Positions 1 through 8,588 of a stretch of 64,000 nt of DNA are shown piece by piece. This DNA comes from Pseudonocardia endophytica (GTDB lineage: Bacteria; Actinomycetota; Actinomycetes; Mycobacteriales; Pseudonocardiaceae). The stretch is from NCBI RefSeq assembly GCF_004339565.1, contig NZ_SMFZ01000001.1, positions 2,914,001 to 2,978,000 of the forward strand, given 5' to 3'. Position numbers and translations under genes: made by a program. The notes below the pieces were generated by a model, which saw only the letters and a program-made list of their open reading frames with translations, was not told the origin of the DNA and searched no databases. How positions within the stretch are numbered: position 1 is the first letter of the stretch; each line of letters opens with the position of its first letter.

Positions 1-1717
1 TCTGGACGCCGTCGATGTTCGGGCGGTCTCCCTTGTGCAGGTACGGCGGCGAGAACAGCTCGAAGGACGGGTCCTTGTCGTTGTTGCCCGTGATGCCCGG
101 CACCGCGTCGCGCTGGATGCCGTAGCCCAGCGAGATCGGCGAGTTGCCGCCGATCAGCACCTGGCCGTTGGGCAGGAGCAGACCGTTGTTGTGGTAGGTC
201 CGCGCCCGCTCCGGCAGCGCCATCTGCGTGAACGTCTTCGTGTCCGGGTTGTAGAGCTCCGGCGTCTTGACCGGCAGCTCGGCGCCCGGGAACACGACCT
301 CGTCGTTGCGCGCGCCGTTGGTCAGCAGCGTCTGACCGTCCGGCAGCGGCGTCGGCTGGCTGAACCAGCGGCCCTCGTTCATGAGCGGGCCCGGCTCGTT
401 CGTGACCTTGCCCTCCTTGTCGACGCTGGTCAGCGTCGTGGTGGGCGTCGCGACGTAGGTGCCGGGAGGCGGACCGAAGTTTCCGCCGGCTCGCAGGATC
501 GTCATCTTGTCGTACGGCGCCTTCATCGGGAGCGCCACCGACGCGGGCGAGCTGCGCGGCAGCGTGAGCCCGGCGTTCTCCCACTCCTTGGTCTCCGGGT
601 TGAAGAAGCCCTGCTGCGCATAGAGCGCCTCGTCGGCCGCCTGCCCGAACGGGCCGAACATCTGCCCGTCGCCGGAGTAGAACAGCTTGCCGTTCGGGGT
701 GAGGTACATCCGCGCGTTCTGCGGGAGCGTCTTCTCGGAGTTCGGCCCGGTGTAGTCCTCGGTCCACTGCCCGGTGGCCGGGTCATAGGTCTCGGTGCGA
801 CGGACCTGCGAACCCTGGGTCGACTTGATCAGCTTGGTGGTGCCGCTGACGGCCGTGACCTTGCCGTCGGGCATCGTCGTGACCGTCGGGTACCAGCGGC
901 CGTACTTCATCGAGCCGGTCGCGTCCCAGCGGTTCTTCTCGCCGTCGAAGATCCGCGCGCTGCGCAGGCCCTCGAGCTCGATCACGCCGACGTTCGCCGG
1001 GTCGCCGTCCGCCTTCTCCAGGATCGACGGCTCGTTGTACCAGTCGGTGCCGCCGACCAGCAGGTTCCGGCCGTCGGGGAGCTGGGCGATGTCGGCGCAG
1101 AAGATGTCGCCGTCGTTGTCCTGGACGTCGTCCGGGGAGCAGGTCGGGTTCGCCTGCGGCCCGCCGAGCGCGCCGTTGGTGGAGCCGACCAGGCCGTCGC
1201 CGGGGCGACCGGGGACGCCGGCCACACCGAGCGGGTCCTGCGTGAGGCAGTCGTCGCTGGTCCGGCCGGGCTGGATGTTCGGGTTGTCCCCGTCGGTCCG
1301 CTCGTTGTCCGGCTTGGTCCACGTCGGCTTGCCGTCACGCAGGTCGAGAACGCGGGTGCGGCCGTCGCGCGCCTCCGGCGAGAGGGCCGGGACGACGGTC
1401 TCCTCCGCGTTCTCCTCGGCCTCGATGCCGTTGCCGTACAGGACCCGGCCGTCGGGCTGCATGGCGCTGGTGACCGCGGTCGGCTTGCACTGCAGCCGGT
1501 CGCGCTCGTCGTTCGGACCGTCGTTCGGAACGGTCTCGCAACGCGGGGTACCTGCACCGCCCTCCTCGAACGGGACCGACCACGACCCCTCCGCGGCGGG
1601 GTCGGCGGCGGGGGCCGCGAACACGAACGGTGCTGTCGCGATACCTCCCCCGGTCACCAGGGCGGTGGTCGTCGCGAGCACGACCAGCCGCCGTCCCCCC
1701 ATTCTGGGACGTCGCAT
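1..1717 (-). CDS. Secreted galactose-oxidase / glyoxal-oxidase-like kelch protein (3' end missing)
   Basis: An open frame runs from an ATG at 1717 to the window edge with no stop, so about 572 N-terminal residues are visible and the C-terminus lies outside. A GAGGAG ribosome site precedes the ATG. The N-terminus is a signal peptide: arginine-rich start (RRPRMGGRR, Tat-like), hydrophobic stretch and an AAPAA cleavage-type end near residue 35. The body has kelch-type repeats (GRNLLVGGTD, GRWYPTVTTMPDGKV, NGQVLIGGNSPIS). Near the edge it reaches ELFSPPYLHKGDRP, the usual entry to the DUF1929 domain of galactose-oxidase-like proteins. Known family members are copper-radical oxidases or wall-associated proteins. 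The Cys/Tyr/His copper ligands cannot be judged without the missing end, so oxidase activity is inferred only. Confidence 0.85.
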   Translation of the reverse strand, partial: MRRPRMGGRRLVVLATTTALVTGGGIATAPFVFAAPAADPAAEGSWSVPFEEGGAGTPRCETVPNDGPNDERDRLQCKPTAVTSAMQPDGRVLYGNGIEAEENAEETVVPALSPEARDGRTRVLDLRDGKPTWTKPDNERTDGDNPNIQPGRTSDDCLTQDPLGVAGVPGRPGDGLVGSTNGALGGPQANPTCSPDDVQDNDGDIFCADIAQLPDGRNLLVGGTDWYNEPSILEKADGDPANVGVIELEGLRSARIFDGEKNRWDATGSMKYGRWYPTVTTMPDGKVTAVSGTTKLIKSTQGSQVRRTETYDPATGQWTEDYTGPNSEKTLPQNARMYLTPNGKLFYSGDGQMFGPFGQAADEALYAQQGFFNPETKEWENAGLTLPRSSPASVALPMKAPYDKMTILRAGGNFGPPPGTYVATPTTTLTSVDKEGKVTNEPGPLMNEGRWFSQPTPLPDGQTLLTNGARNDEVVFPGAELPVKTPELYNPDTKTFTQMALPERARTYHNNGLLLPNGQVLIGGNSPISLGYGIQRDAVPGITGNNDKDPSFELFSPPYLHKGDRPNIDGVQ

Positions 1718-1902
1718 GAAAGTTCTCCTCTCGAGCACACGCCCTGGGGAGTCGTCCGACGTCCGGGGAGCTGGAGTCGGAGGCATGGGCTCACGCGCAG
1801 TCAAGAGGAGATCAACGACAGTCAAATACCCTCATCTGAGGGCAGGGCGGCACCCGCCGTCCTGGCTACCGTCCGGCCGACGCCACCCCCAGGGAGTCAG
1901 CC

Positions 1903-2148
1903 ATGCCGCACACGACCCACGTCGGCGCCGAGCCCGGCGAGTACCACTGCAGCGACAACGGGTGCCGGCGTGTCTGGACGCACGACGGTGGACCGCTGCG
2001 GCACCAGCCCGTCGACGACGAGTACTCGACCCTCACGCCGCGCCGCTGGCACCCGTGCCCGTCGTGCCTGGACGCCGATCCGCTGATCGCCGACTTCGCG
2101 CACGACCTCCGCCGCCGGACCGCCCAGGACATCCTCGCCTGGGTCTGA
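1903..2148 (+). CDS. Small four-cysteine (zinc-ribbon-like) protein
   Basis: An 81-residue protein starts at an ATG preceded by AGGGAG at good spacing. Two cysteine pairs, C16/C21 and C52/C55 (CPSC), could bind one zinc ion. The rest is polar with a C-terminal amphipathic helix (ADFAHDLRRRTAQDIL). No membrane segment or signal peptide is seen. It is divergent from the kelch gene and meets the CBS gene tail to tail 9 bp downstream. I do not recognise a named family, and the role is unknown. Confidence 0.6.
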   Translation: MPHTTHVGAEPGEYHCSDNGCRRVWTHDGGPLRHQPVDDEYSTLTPRRWHPCPSCLDADPLIADFAHDLRRRTAQDILAWV

Positions 2149-2157
2149 CCGACCGGA

Positions 2158-2652
2158 TCAGCGGCAGGACGGCGCGTCGGCCGCCACGGCCTCGACCCCG
2201 CCGATCGGCGGCGGCAGCGCCCGGCCCAGCTCTACGGCCCGGTCGGCCACGTCGGTGTCGCTGCAGAAGCCGCGCCCCGACCGCTTGAGGCAGAGCAGCC
2301 CGGCCAGCGCGTTCCCGGGCCCGACGACGGCAAGCCGCCTGCGGTGCCCGGACTCCATGGACCGCCAGGTGCGGTGCAGGTCGGCGTCCGGCCCGACGAC
2401 GCGCCCGGCCAGCCGCCCGGTCGTCGACGCCGGCGCGTCCGGTGGTGCCGTGAACAGATCCATGGGCTCGACGACGGCGAGCAGAACGCCACCGTCGACG
2501 ACGAGCACGCAGTGGACGTGGTCGTCGGAGAACATGTCGCGCACCTCGGCGACCGTGGTCTCCGGACCGCACACCTTCGGTCGGCGGATCATCGCGGAGC
2601 CCACCGTCCGGGCCGCGCCGTTCCCGAGGCCCGTCCACGAGCCGTTCGCCAT
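2158..2652 (-). CDS. CBS-domain-pair protein
   Basis: A 164-residue protein. The start ATG at 2652 has a perfect AGGAGG five bases upstream, which decides it over longer in-frame alternatives. Two CBS motifs fill most of the length. The first runs from about residue 19 (IRRPKVCGPETTVAEVRDMF, then HCVLVVDGGVLLAVVEPMDL). The second starts with GRLAGRVVGPDADLHRTWRSM and ends with RRLAVVGPGNALAGLLCLKR. CBS pairs commonly bind adenine nucleotides and regulate a partner domain. Here the pair stands alone, so the protein is probably a stand-alone sensor. The C-terminal tail has two cysteines. No partner can be named from the neighbours. Confidence 0.8.
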   Translation of the reverse strand: MANGSWTGLGNGAARTVGSAMIRRPKVCGPETTVAEVRDMFSDDHVHCVLVVDGGVLLAVVEPMDLFTAPPDAPASTTGRLAGRVVGPDADLHRTWRSMESGHRRRLAVVGPGNALAGLLCLKRSGRGFCSDTDVADRAVELGRALPPPIGGVEAVAADAPSCR

Positions 2653-2873
2653 CGGACCTCCTCCCGTCCCGCTCATCCCCCGATCGTCCGTCATCCGGCG
2701 CCTGCACGCCATGCAGCGCGCCCCCGGGCCCGGTACTCGGCCCGACTCGCGCATCACCAGCCACAGCGCGGGCCCCGCCGGTTCGACGGCCGCCGCGGGC
2801 ATCCGGGTCGCCCGGCACGTCGAGCCCGATGGTGCGGGCGCCCGGCGTGGATCCGGGACACCCGGGATCCGCG

Positions 2874-3704
2874 TCAGACCATCAGGCCGCCGCCGCAGAC
2901 GACGGTCTGGGCGCTGACGTAGTCCGACTCCGGGATGCAGAACAGGTAGACCGCACCGGCGGCGTCGGCCGGGGTGCCGCTGCGGCCCAGCGGGATCATC
3001 TGCTCCATCGAGGCCAGCAGGTCCGGGTTGACGCCCACCTTGATCTCGCGGCCCTGCACGTCGATCGTGCCGTCCCCGCCCGCGACCGTGCCGGTGAGCC
3101 GGGTCGTGATCAGGCCGAACGCGACCGTGTTGACGGTGACGTTGTAGCGGCCCCACTCCTTGGCCAGCGTCTTCGTCAGCCCGGTGACGCCCGCCTTGGC
3201 GGCCGCGTAGTTCGCCTGACCGGCGTTGCCGCCGAGACCCGCGATGGACGAGATGTTCACGACCTTGCGGCACGGCACGTCGTCGCCAGCGGCCTTGGCC
3301 GCCTTCACCAGCCCGGAGATCACCGGCTGCGCGGCGCGCAGGATCCGGAACGGCGCCTTGAGGTGCACGTCGAGGATCGCGTCCCACTGCTCGTCGGACA
3401 TCTTCTGCACGACGCCGTCCCACGTGTAGCCGGCGTTGTTCACGATCACGTCCAGCCCGCCGAACGCATCCACACCGGTCTGCACGAAACGCTCGGCGAA
3501 CCCGTCGTCGGTCACGCTGCCGACGCAGGCCACGGCGCGTCCGCCGGCCGCCTCGACGGCGGCGACGGTCTCCTTCGCGGGGGCGTCGTCCAGGTCGTTC
3601 ACGACGACGGCGGCCCCGTCACCGGCCAGCTTGCGCGCGATCTCGGCGCCGATCCCCCGGCCGGAGCCGGTGACGAGCGCGACCTTGCCGTCCAGCTTTC
3701 CCAT
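2874..3704 (-). CDS. Short-chain dehydrogenase/reductase (3-hydroxyacyl-CoA dehydrogenase-like)
   Basis: A 276-residue classical SDR. The N-terminal Rossmann motif is TGSGRGIG (12-19), NNAG sits at 89-92, the catalytic Ser is in NISSIAG (about 152), and Tyr166-x3-Lys170 is present. An insertion around 135-147 (KAAKAAGDDVPCRK) and a long loop before the C-terminus resemble the dehydrogenase part of peroxisomal-type multifunctional beta-oxidation enzymes. It is the last gene of a thiolase / MaoC / MaoC / SDR operon, 2 bp after the upstream MaoC gene. That context supports oxidation of a 3-hydroxyacyl-CoA, possibly a steroid side chain or branched acyl-CoA. The exact substrate is not visible. 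Confidence 0.88.
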   Translation of the reverse strand: MGKLDGKVALVTGSGRGIGAEIARKLAGDGAAVVVNDLDDAPAKETVAAVEAAGGRAVACVGSVTDDGFAERFVQTGVDAFGGLDVIVNNAGYTWDGVVQKMSDEQWDAILDVHLKAPFRILRAAQPVISGLVKAAKAAGDDVPCRKVVNISSIAGLGGNAGQANYAAAKAGVTGLTKTLAKEWGRYNVTVNTVAFGLITTRLTGTVAGGDGTIDVQGREIKVGVNPDLLASMEQMIPLGRSGTPADAAGAVYLFCIPESDYVSAQTVVCGGGLMV

Positions 3705-3706
3705 GG

Positions 3707-4096
3707 TCAGTCCTGTCGGTCGACGGCGACGGTCGCGTCGCCGGTGAGGGTGGTGGTGCCGTCGGCCAGGGTCACGGCGAGCTCGATCGTCGCGAGCCCG
3801 TCGTCGACGCCGGTGACGCGGCCGGTGCAGGTCGGCTGCCCGTGCACCGGGGTGATCGCGGCGAAGCGCACCCGGTAGGTGCGGATCCGTTCCTGTCCGA
3901 AGTGGTCGGTGAGCAGGCGGGCCAGGTACGCCATCGACAGCATCCCGTGGGCGAACACGTCGTCCAGGCCCGCGCCGCGGGCCACGTCGATGTCGATGTG
4001 GATCGGGTTGTGGTCGCCGGACGCGCCGGCGAACAGCGCGAGCGTGGTGCGCGTGATCGGCGGGACGGACAGCTCCATGGTGTCGCCGGTCCGCAT
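3707..4096 (-). CDS. MaoC-like hotdog hydratase, subunit with catalytic motif
   Basis: A 129-residue hotdog protein. It carries the MaoC (R)-hydratase signature FAGASGDHNPIHID (about 23-36), with the catalytic Asp/His pair, followed by VFAHGMLSMAYLARLL. Its ATG at 4096 overlaps the stop of the upstream partner by one base (TGATG), so the two are translationally coupled. In actinobacterial steroid and fatty-acid operons such short MaoC pairs form a heterodimeric enoyl-CoA hydratase in which only one subunit is catalytic. This is the catalytic one. An alternative start at the seventh codon (MELSVPP) is possible. Confidence 0.88.
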   Translation of the reverse strand: MRTGDTMELSVPPITRTTLALFAGASGDHNPIHIDIDVARGAGLDDVFAHGMLSMAYLARLLTDHFGQERIRTYRVRFAAITPVHGQPTCTGRVTGVDDGLATIELAVTLADGTTTLTGDATVAVDRQD

Positions 4097-4527
4097 CAGC
4101 GCACCACGATCGTCGTCGTGGCGTCGGCGATCCGCTCGCCACCGCGGGTGATCTCGGTCCGCTTCACGACGAAGTCCAGGTCCTTCTTCGCGTACGCGCC
4201 GGTGATCCGCGGGCGCAGGGTCACGGTGTCCCCGGCGTGCGCGAGCGCGTGGTAGGTGAACGACTGTTCGCCGTGCAGCACGCGGCGCAGGTCGACACCG
4301 AGCTCCTCCAGCCAGCCGAACGCCTCGGGCCGCTCCATCTCGAGTCCGAACAGAAACGTCGGGGGCACCGGCACGTCCGGGTGGCCCGCCGCCTTCGCGG
4401 CGTCCACATCGGAGTATACGGGGTCCGTCTGCCCGGTGGCCGAGGCGAAGAACGCCAGCCGCCCGCGGTCGACGGTGACCGTCAGCGGCTCGAACACCAC
4501 CGCCGTCGCCCGGTCCGGATCGATCAT
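4096..4527 (-). CDS. MaoC/FAS1-type dehydratase N-terminal-domain partner subunit
   Basis: A 143-residue hotdog protein of the FAS1-like dehydratase N-terminal type. The region FFASATGQTDPVYSD occupies the hydratase-loop position but lacks the Asp-x-x-x-x-His catalytic pair (TDPVY instead of DHNPIH), as expected for the non-catalytic half of a two-gene hydratase. PPTFLFGLEM and EQSFTYHALAHAGDTV are typical of this subfamily. Its ATG at 4527 overlaps the thiolase stop (ATGA). It should pair with the product of the next gene to hydrate a 2-enoyl-CoA with a bulky acyl chain. Confidence 0.85.
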   Translation of the reverse strand: MIDPDRATAVVFEPLTVTVDRGRLAFFASATGQTDPVYSDVDAAKAAGHPDVPVPPTFLFGLEMERPEAFGWLEELGVDLRRVLHGEQSFTYHALAHAGDTVTLRPRITGAYAKKDLDFVVKRTEITRGGERIADATTTIVVR

Positions 4528-5705
4528 CCGGAGACCTTCTCGTACAGCGTCACCACTGCCGCGCCACCGAGACCGATGTTGTGCTGCAGGGCGATCGACA
4601 CGTCGTCGACCTGGCGGGGCCCGGCGTCGCCGCGCAGCTGCCAGGTCAGCTCGGCGCACTGTGCGAGGCCGGTGGCGCCGAGCGGGTGCCCCTTGGACAG
4701 CAGCCCGCCGGACGGGTTCGTGACGACGCGGCCGCCGTAGGTGTTGTCCCCGTCGGACACGAACTTCTCGGCCGTGCCCTCCGGCGTCAGCCCGAGCGCC
4801 TCGTAGGACAGCAACTCGTTCGTGGTGAAGCAGTCGTGCAGCTCGACGACCCGGACGTCCTCCGGCGCGACCCCGGCCGCCTCGTAGACCTGCTGCGCGG
4901 CGGCCTTCGACATGTCGTAACCGACCAGGCGCATCGGGTCGCCCTCGAAGCTCGACGCGGTGTCGGTCGTCATCGCCTGGGCCTTCACCGCGACGTCGGT
5001 GCGCAGGCCGTGCCGCCGCGCGTACTCCTCGCTCACCAGCACCGCCGCGGCCGCACCGCAGGTCGGCGGGCAGCACTGCAGCCGGGTCAGCGGGCCGGTG
5101 ATGTGCGGGGAGGCCAGCACGTCCTCGACCGTGACCTGGTCGCGGAACACCGCGTACGGGTTCCCGACGGCGTGCTTGCGCGCCTTCACCGAGATCCGCG
5201 CGAACACGGCTGGGTCCATGCCGTAACGGTCCACATAGGCCGTACCGGCGGCGCCGAAGTAGCGCGGGGCGAGCGGCACCTCGGGGTTGCCCGCGTCGCC
5301 GAGCGCGGTCTCGAAGCGCCCGAACGCGCTCGGCCGGTCGTCCCAGTGCTCCTTCAGGGCGCCGCGCTGCATCTGCTCGAACCCGAACGCCAGCACGCAG
5401 TCCGCCGCACCCGAGGCGATCGCCTGGCGGGCCAGGAACAGCGCCGACGACCCGGTGGAACAGTTGTTGTTGACGTTGACGACCGGTAGGCCGGTCATCC
5501 CGACCCGGTAGAGCGCGTTCTGCCCGCTCGTCGAGTCGCCGTACACGTAGCCCGCGTACGCCTGCTGCACCGCACCGAGCTCGACGCCCGCGTCGGCCAG
5601 CGCGGCGCGCACGGCGCCATCGGCCAGCACGTCGTAGGGCTCGCTCCGGCTCGGCGTCGCGAAGGGCACCATGCCCACGCCCGCCACGGTGACCCGCTGA
5701 ACCAT
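4524..5705 (-). CDS. SCP-x-type thiolase (lipid-transfer-protein-like acetyl-CoA acetyltransferase)
   Basis: A 393-residue thiolase of the SCP-x / lipid-transfer type. The nucleophile is Cys82 in VNNNCSTGSSAL. A conserved HDCF motif lies around residue 290 and the C-terminal catalytic loop is GGLLSKGHPLGATG. Enzymes of this group act on sterol side-chain or branched 3-ketoacyl-CoAs, sometimes as aldolases after hydration by a MaoC pair. That fits, because two MaoC genes and an SDR follow in the same operon with 4-nt and 1-nt overlaps. The gene is divergent from the tandem-TetR gene, and a candidate operator lies 14 bp upstream of its start. Confidence 0.9.
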   Translation of the reverse strand: MVQRVTVAGVGMVPFATPSRSEPYDVLADGAVRAALADAGVELGAVQQAYAGYVYGDSTSGQNALYRVGMTGLPVVNVNNNCSTGSSALFLARQAIASGAADCVLAFGFEQMQRGALKEHWDDRPSAFGRFETALGDAGNPEVPLAPRYFGAAGTAYVDRYGMDPAVFARISVKARKHAVGNPYAVFRDQVTVEDVLASPHITGPLTRLQCCPPTCGAAAAVLVSEEYARRHGLRTDVAVKAQAMTTDTASSFEGDPMRLVGYDMSKAAAQQVYEAAGVAPEDVRVVELHDCFTTNELLSYEALGLTPEGTAEKFVSDGDNTYGGRVVTNPSGGLLSKGHPLGATGLAQCAELTWQLRGDAGPRQVDDVSIALQHNIGLGGAAVVTLYEKVSG

Positions 5706-5719
5706 GCCCGTCCCCTGCT

Positions 5720-5740
5720 CTATGTGAATTGCGGTTAGCT
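5720..5740 (+). promoter_or_regulatory. Candidate operator 1 of the tandem-TetR regulator (GTGAAT...TAGCT motif)
   Basis: CTATGTGAATTGCGGTTAGC lies in the divergent space between the thiolase gene and the tandem-TetR gene. Reverse-complemented, the site at 6947-6967 reads GTAAAGTGAATCGCGGCTAG, followed by CT. GTGAAT-Y-GCGG-Y-TAGCT is therefore shared by both flanks of the regulator gene. A third, partial copy, CTATGTGAATCACCGC, is at 7015-7030 on the minus strand. Binding by the neighbouring regulator is inferred. Confidence 0.5.
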
Positions 5741-5818
5741 TTGGTAGGAGACTAGCACCGTTTCGACGTGGCGGAAGAGAACAGCGGCTAGAGTCCTGCC
5801 GGACGAAGGAGGTGCCCG

Positions 5819-6952
5819 ATGACGGTGCAGGCCCGCGACGTGCCCCGGCGACGGCCCGCGGACCGGCGCGCGCAGATCCTGGCCGCCGCGGCCCGGCGGT
5901 TCCGCCGCGACGGCTACCACCGCGTCGCGATGGCCGACATCGCCGCCGACGTCGGGATCCGGGCCAGCGCGCTCTACCGGCACGTCCGCGGCAAGGAGGA
6001 GCTGCTGCTCACCGTGCTCGACGGGCAGCTCGCCCGGATGGAGGAGGTGGCGGCGGGCTCAGCCGACCCGATCGCCGCGCTGGCCGCGCACGCCGTCGAG
6101 CTCCGCGAGTTCGGTGCGCTGTGGGGCCGGGAGGCGGGCCACCTCCCGCCGGACGCGCGACGGGCAGTGCGCCACCGGCTGCGCGGGGTCGCCGCATCCC
6201 TGGCCGGCGACGTCGCGGACGAGGACGACCTGCGCTCGTGGGCCGTCCTGTCGGTGCTGGACAGCCCGGCCCATCACGGCGTGCAGGTCGACGCGGACCG
6301 GCTCTCGGCCGTCCTGCTCGCCGCGGCCCGCGCCGTCGCCGTCGCACCGTTGCCCGACGACCGGGACGTGCTCCCGCCGGAGGACGGCGGCCTGCCGCCC
6401 GCGTCCCGGCGCGAGGCGCTGCTCGGCGTGGCGGCCCGGCTGTTCGCCGACCGCGGCTACCCGTCCGTCGGCCTCGACGACATCGGCGCCGCGGCCGGCA
6501 TCGCGGGGCCGAGCGTCTACAACCACTTCGCCAGCAAGGCCGACGTGCTGGCCTCCGTGCTGCAGCGCGGAAACGAGGCGCTGTGGTTCACGCTGCACCA
6601 CGACCTGGCCCGCGCGTCGGACCCGGCGGACGCCCTGCGCAGGCTGGCGGCCCGCTACAGCGCGTTCGTCGCCGACGACCCGGCGATCGTCGGCGTGCTG
6701 CTCACCGAGGTCGTCCACCTCCCCGCGGACGTGCGGGAGCCGTTCCGCAGGGCCCAGCGGGACTACGTGGCCGAATGGGTGGCGCTGCTGCGCCGGGACC
6801 GCCCGGACCGCGACGAGACCGACGCGCTCCTGCGCGTGCACGCCGCGCTGTCCGTGGTGAACAGCCTGTCGCGCATCCACCATCTGCGGACCCGGCCCGG
6901 CCACGTGGCCAGGACCGCGACCCTCGCCCGTTCGGCGCTGGAGCTTAGCTAG
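5819..6952 (+). CDS. Tandem-TetR transcriptional regulator (two TetR domains in one chain)
   Basis: A 377-residue protein with two complete TetR N-terminal helix-turn-helix domains. The first is at about 15-62 (MADIAADVGIRASALYRHV), and the second at about 195-245 (LDDIGAAAGIAGPSVYNHF). Each is followed by a helical ligand-binding region. The start ATG has AAGGAGGTG just upstream. Single TetR proteins are about 200 residues, so this is a true two-repeat protein like mycobacterial Mce3R, a known double-TetR lipid regulator. It is divergent from the thiolase operon and 88 bp upstream of an acyl-CoA synthetase. Control of both by one regulator is likely and supported by the shared motif. Confidence 0.88.
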   Translation: MTVQARDVPRRRPADRRAQILAAAARRFRRDGYHRVAMADIAADVGIRASALYRHVRGKEELLLTVLDGQLARMEEVAAGSADPIAALAAHAVELREFGALWGREAGHLPPDARRAVRHRLRGVAASLAGDVADEDDLRSWAVLSVLDSPAHHGVQVDADRLSAVLLAAARAVAVAPLPDDRDVLPPEDGGLPPASRREALLGVAARLFADRGYPSVGLDDIGAAAGIAGPSVYNHFASKADVLASVLQRGNEALWFTLHHDLARASDPADALRRLAARYSAFVADDPAIVGVLLTEVVHLPADVREPFRRAQRDYVAEWVALLRRDRPDRDETDALLRVHAALSVVNSLSRIHHLRTRPGHVARTATLARSALELS

Positions 6953-6967
6953 CCGCGATTCACTTTA
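6947..6967 (-). promoter_or_regulatory. Candidate operator 2 of the tandem-TetR regulator
   Basis: It overlaps the stop codon of the regulator gene and lies upstream of the acyl-CoA synthetase. On the minus strand it reads GTAAAGTGAATCGCGGCTAG and matches operator 1 at 16 of 17 core positions when C/T changes at two sites are allowed. Confidence 0.45.
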
Positions 6968-7014
6968 CCTTGACTTTGCCGCTCGGCGCCGTCACTCTGG
7001 GCGACATCGCACTC

Positions 7015-7030
7015 GCGGTGATTCACATAG
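7015..7030 (-). promoter_or_regulatory. Candidate operator 3, partial copy next to the acyl-CoA synthetase start
   Basis: CTATGTGAATCACCGC on the minus strand repeats the first ten bases of operator 1 exactly (CTATGTGAAT). It sits 10 bp before the GTG start of the synthetase and abuts its AGGAG ribosome site, a position suited to repression. Confidence 0.4.
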
Positions 7031-7040
7031 GAGTGATCTC

Positions 7041-8588
7041 GTGTACCTGACGCAGGGTCTGCACCGAGCCGTCCAGCAGCATCCCGACGACGTGATGACC
7101 GTGTTCGGGGACCGCACCCGCACGTTCGCCGAGGTCGCCGACCGCGTCGGCAGGCTCGCCGCCGCGCTGCAGGGGCTCGGGGTCGGCTCCGGCGACCGGG
7201 TCGCGATGCTCTCGCTCAACTCGGACCGGTTCGGCGAGTACCTGCTCGCCGTGCCGTGGGCGGACGCCGTGCTCAACCCGGTCAACATCCGGTGGAGCCC
7301 GGCCGAGATCGCCTACTCGCTGCAGGACTCGGACACCGGTGTGCTGCTCGTCGACGACACGTTCGCCCCGATGCTCCCCGCCCTGCGCGAGGCGGCCCCC
7401 GGCCTGCGGACGGTGATCCACGCGGGCGACGGCCCGACGCCGGATGGTGCGGAGTCCTACGAGGACCTGATCGCGGGCCACGACCCGGTGCCGGACGCCC
7501 GCCGCGGCGGGGACGCGCTCGCCGGCCTGTTCTACACCGGGGGCACCACCGGCCACCCGAAGGGCGTGATGCTCTCGCACGCCAACCTGATGGTCTCGGC
7601 GCTCGGCATCCTCTCGACCGGCTACCTGTTCGGGTCCGGCACGCGCTGCCTGCACGCCGCCCCGATGTTCCACCTCGCCGACATGGCGGCCTGGAACGCG
7701 ACCACCGCGGCGGGCGGCGCGCACGTGATCGTCCCGGCGTTCGAACCGGTCGCGGTCATGAACGCGATCGCGACGCACGGCGCCACGGACTCGCTGCTGG
7801 TTCCGGTGATGATCCAGATGTTGATCGACCACCCGCAGATCGCCGAGCACGACCTGACCAGCCTGCGCGCCGTGCTCTACGGCGCCTCGCCGATCGCGCA
7901 GTCCGTGCTGGAGCGCGCGATGAAGGCGTTCCCGAACGCCGACTTCACGCAGGCCTACGGCATGACCGAGCTGTCCCCCGTCGCCACCCTGCTCAGTCCG
8001 GACGACCACCGCCGCGGCGATCGCCTGCGCTCGGCCGGTCGCGCGGCGCCGCACTCCGAGGTACTGGTCGTGGACGCCGAGGACGACGAGGTGCCGCGCG
8101 GGACGGTCGGCGAGATCGTCGCGCTCGGCGGGCACGTGATGCTGGGCTACTGGAACCAGCCGGAGGCCACCGCGGCGGCGGTGCGCGACGGGTGGATGCA
8201 CACCGGCGACGGCGGCTACATGGACGACGACGGCTACGTCTTCGTCGTCGACCGGATCAAGGACATGATCGTCAGCGGCGGCGAGAACGTGTACTCGGCC
8301 GAGGTCGAGAACGCGCTCGCCACGCACCCCGCCGTCGCCTCGTGCGCCGTCATCGGCGTGCCCGACGACCAGTGGGGCGAGCGCGTGCACGCCGTCGTCG
8401 TCCTGCGGGCGGATCAGACGGTGACGGCCGAGGAGCTGCGCGAGCACGCCAAGACCCGGATCGCCGGATACAAGGCGCCGCGCAGCGCGGAGTTCGTCGA
8501 CGCCCTACCGGTCTCCGCCGCCGGCAAGATCCTCAAGCGGGAACTGCGCGCCGCCCACTGGTCCGAAGGAGACCGGGAGGTCCACTAA
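7041..8588 (+). CDS. Acyl-CoA synthetase (AMP-forming)
   Basis: A 515-residue ANL-superfamily enzyme starting at GTG after AGGAG. It has the phosphate-binding loop FYTGGTTGHPKGVM (about residue 164), the adenine motif QAYGMTELSP (about 303), the hinge and C-terminal motif GDGGYMDDDGYVFVVDRIKD, and the catalytic C-terminal lysine in GKILKREL (about 495). It would activate a carboxylic acid through an acyl-AMP to its CoA ester. Its position beside the tandem-TetR regulator and the thiolase operon suggests it feeds that beta-oxidation set with a lipid or steroid acid. Chain-length preference is not visible. Confidence 0.92.
   Translation: MYLTQGLHRAVQQHPDDVMTVFGDRTRTFAEVADRVGRLAAALQGLGVGSGDRVAMLSLNSDRFGEYLLAVPWADAVLNPVNIRWSPAEIAYSLQDSDTGVLLVDDTFAPMLPALREAAPGLRTVIHAGDGPTPDGAESYEDLIAGHDPVPDARRGGDALAGLFYTGGTTGHPKGVMLSHANLMVSALGILSTGYLFGSGTRCLHAAPMFHLADMAAWNATTAAGGAHVIVPAFEPVAVMNAIATHGATDSLLVPVMIQMLIDHPQIAEHDLTSLRAVLYGASPIAQSVLERAMKAFPNADFTQAYGMTELSPVATLLSPDDHRRGDRLRSAGRAAPHSEVLVVDAEDDEVPRGTVGEIVALGGHVMLGYWNQPEATAAAVRDGWMHTGDGGYMDDDGYVFVVDRIKDMIVSGGENVYSAEVENALATHPAVASCAVIGVPDDQWGERVHAVVVLRADQTVTAEELREHAKTRIAGYKAPRSAEFVDALPVSAAGKILKRELRAAHWSEGDREVH

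Noticed and set aside
35..2086. Very long open frame on the plus strand over the kelch gene
   Set aside because: Arg/Val/Leu-rich, low-complexity protein typical of antisense frames in GC-rich DNA; the minus strand encodes a clear kelch protein with signal peptide and ribosome site.
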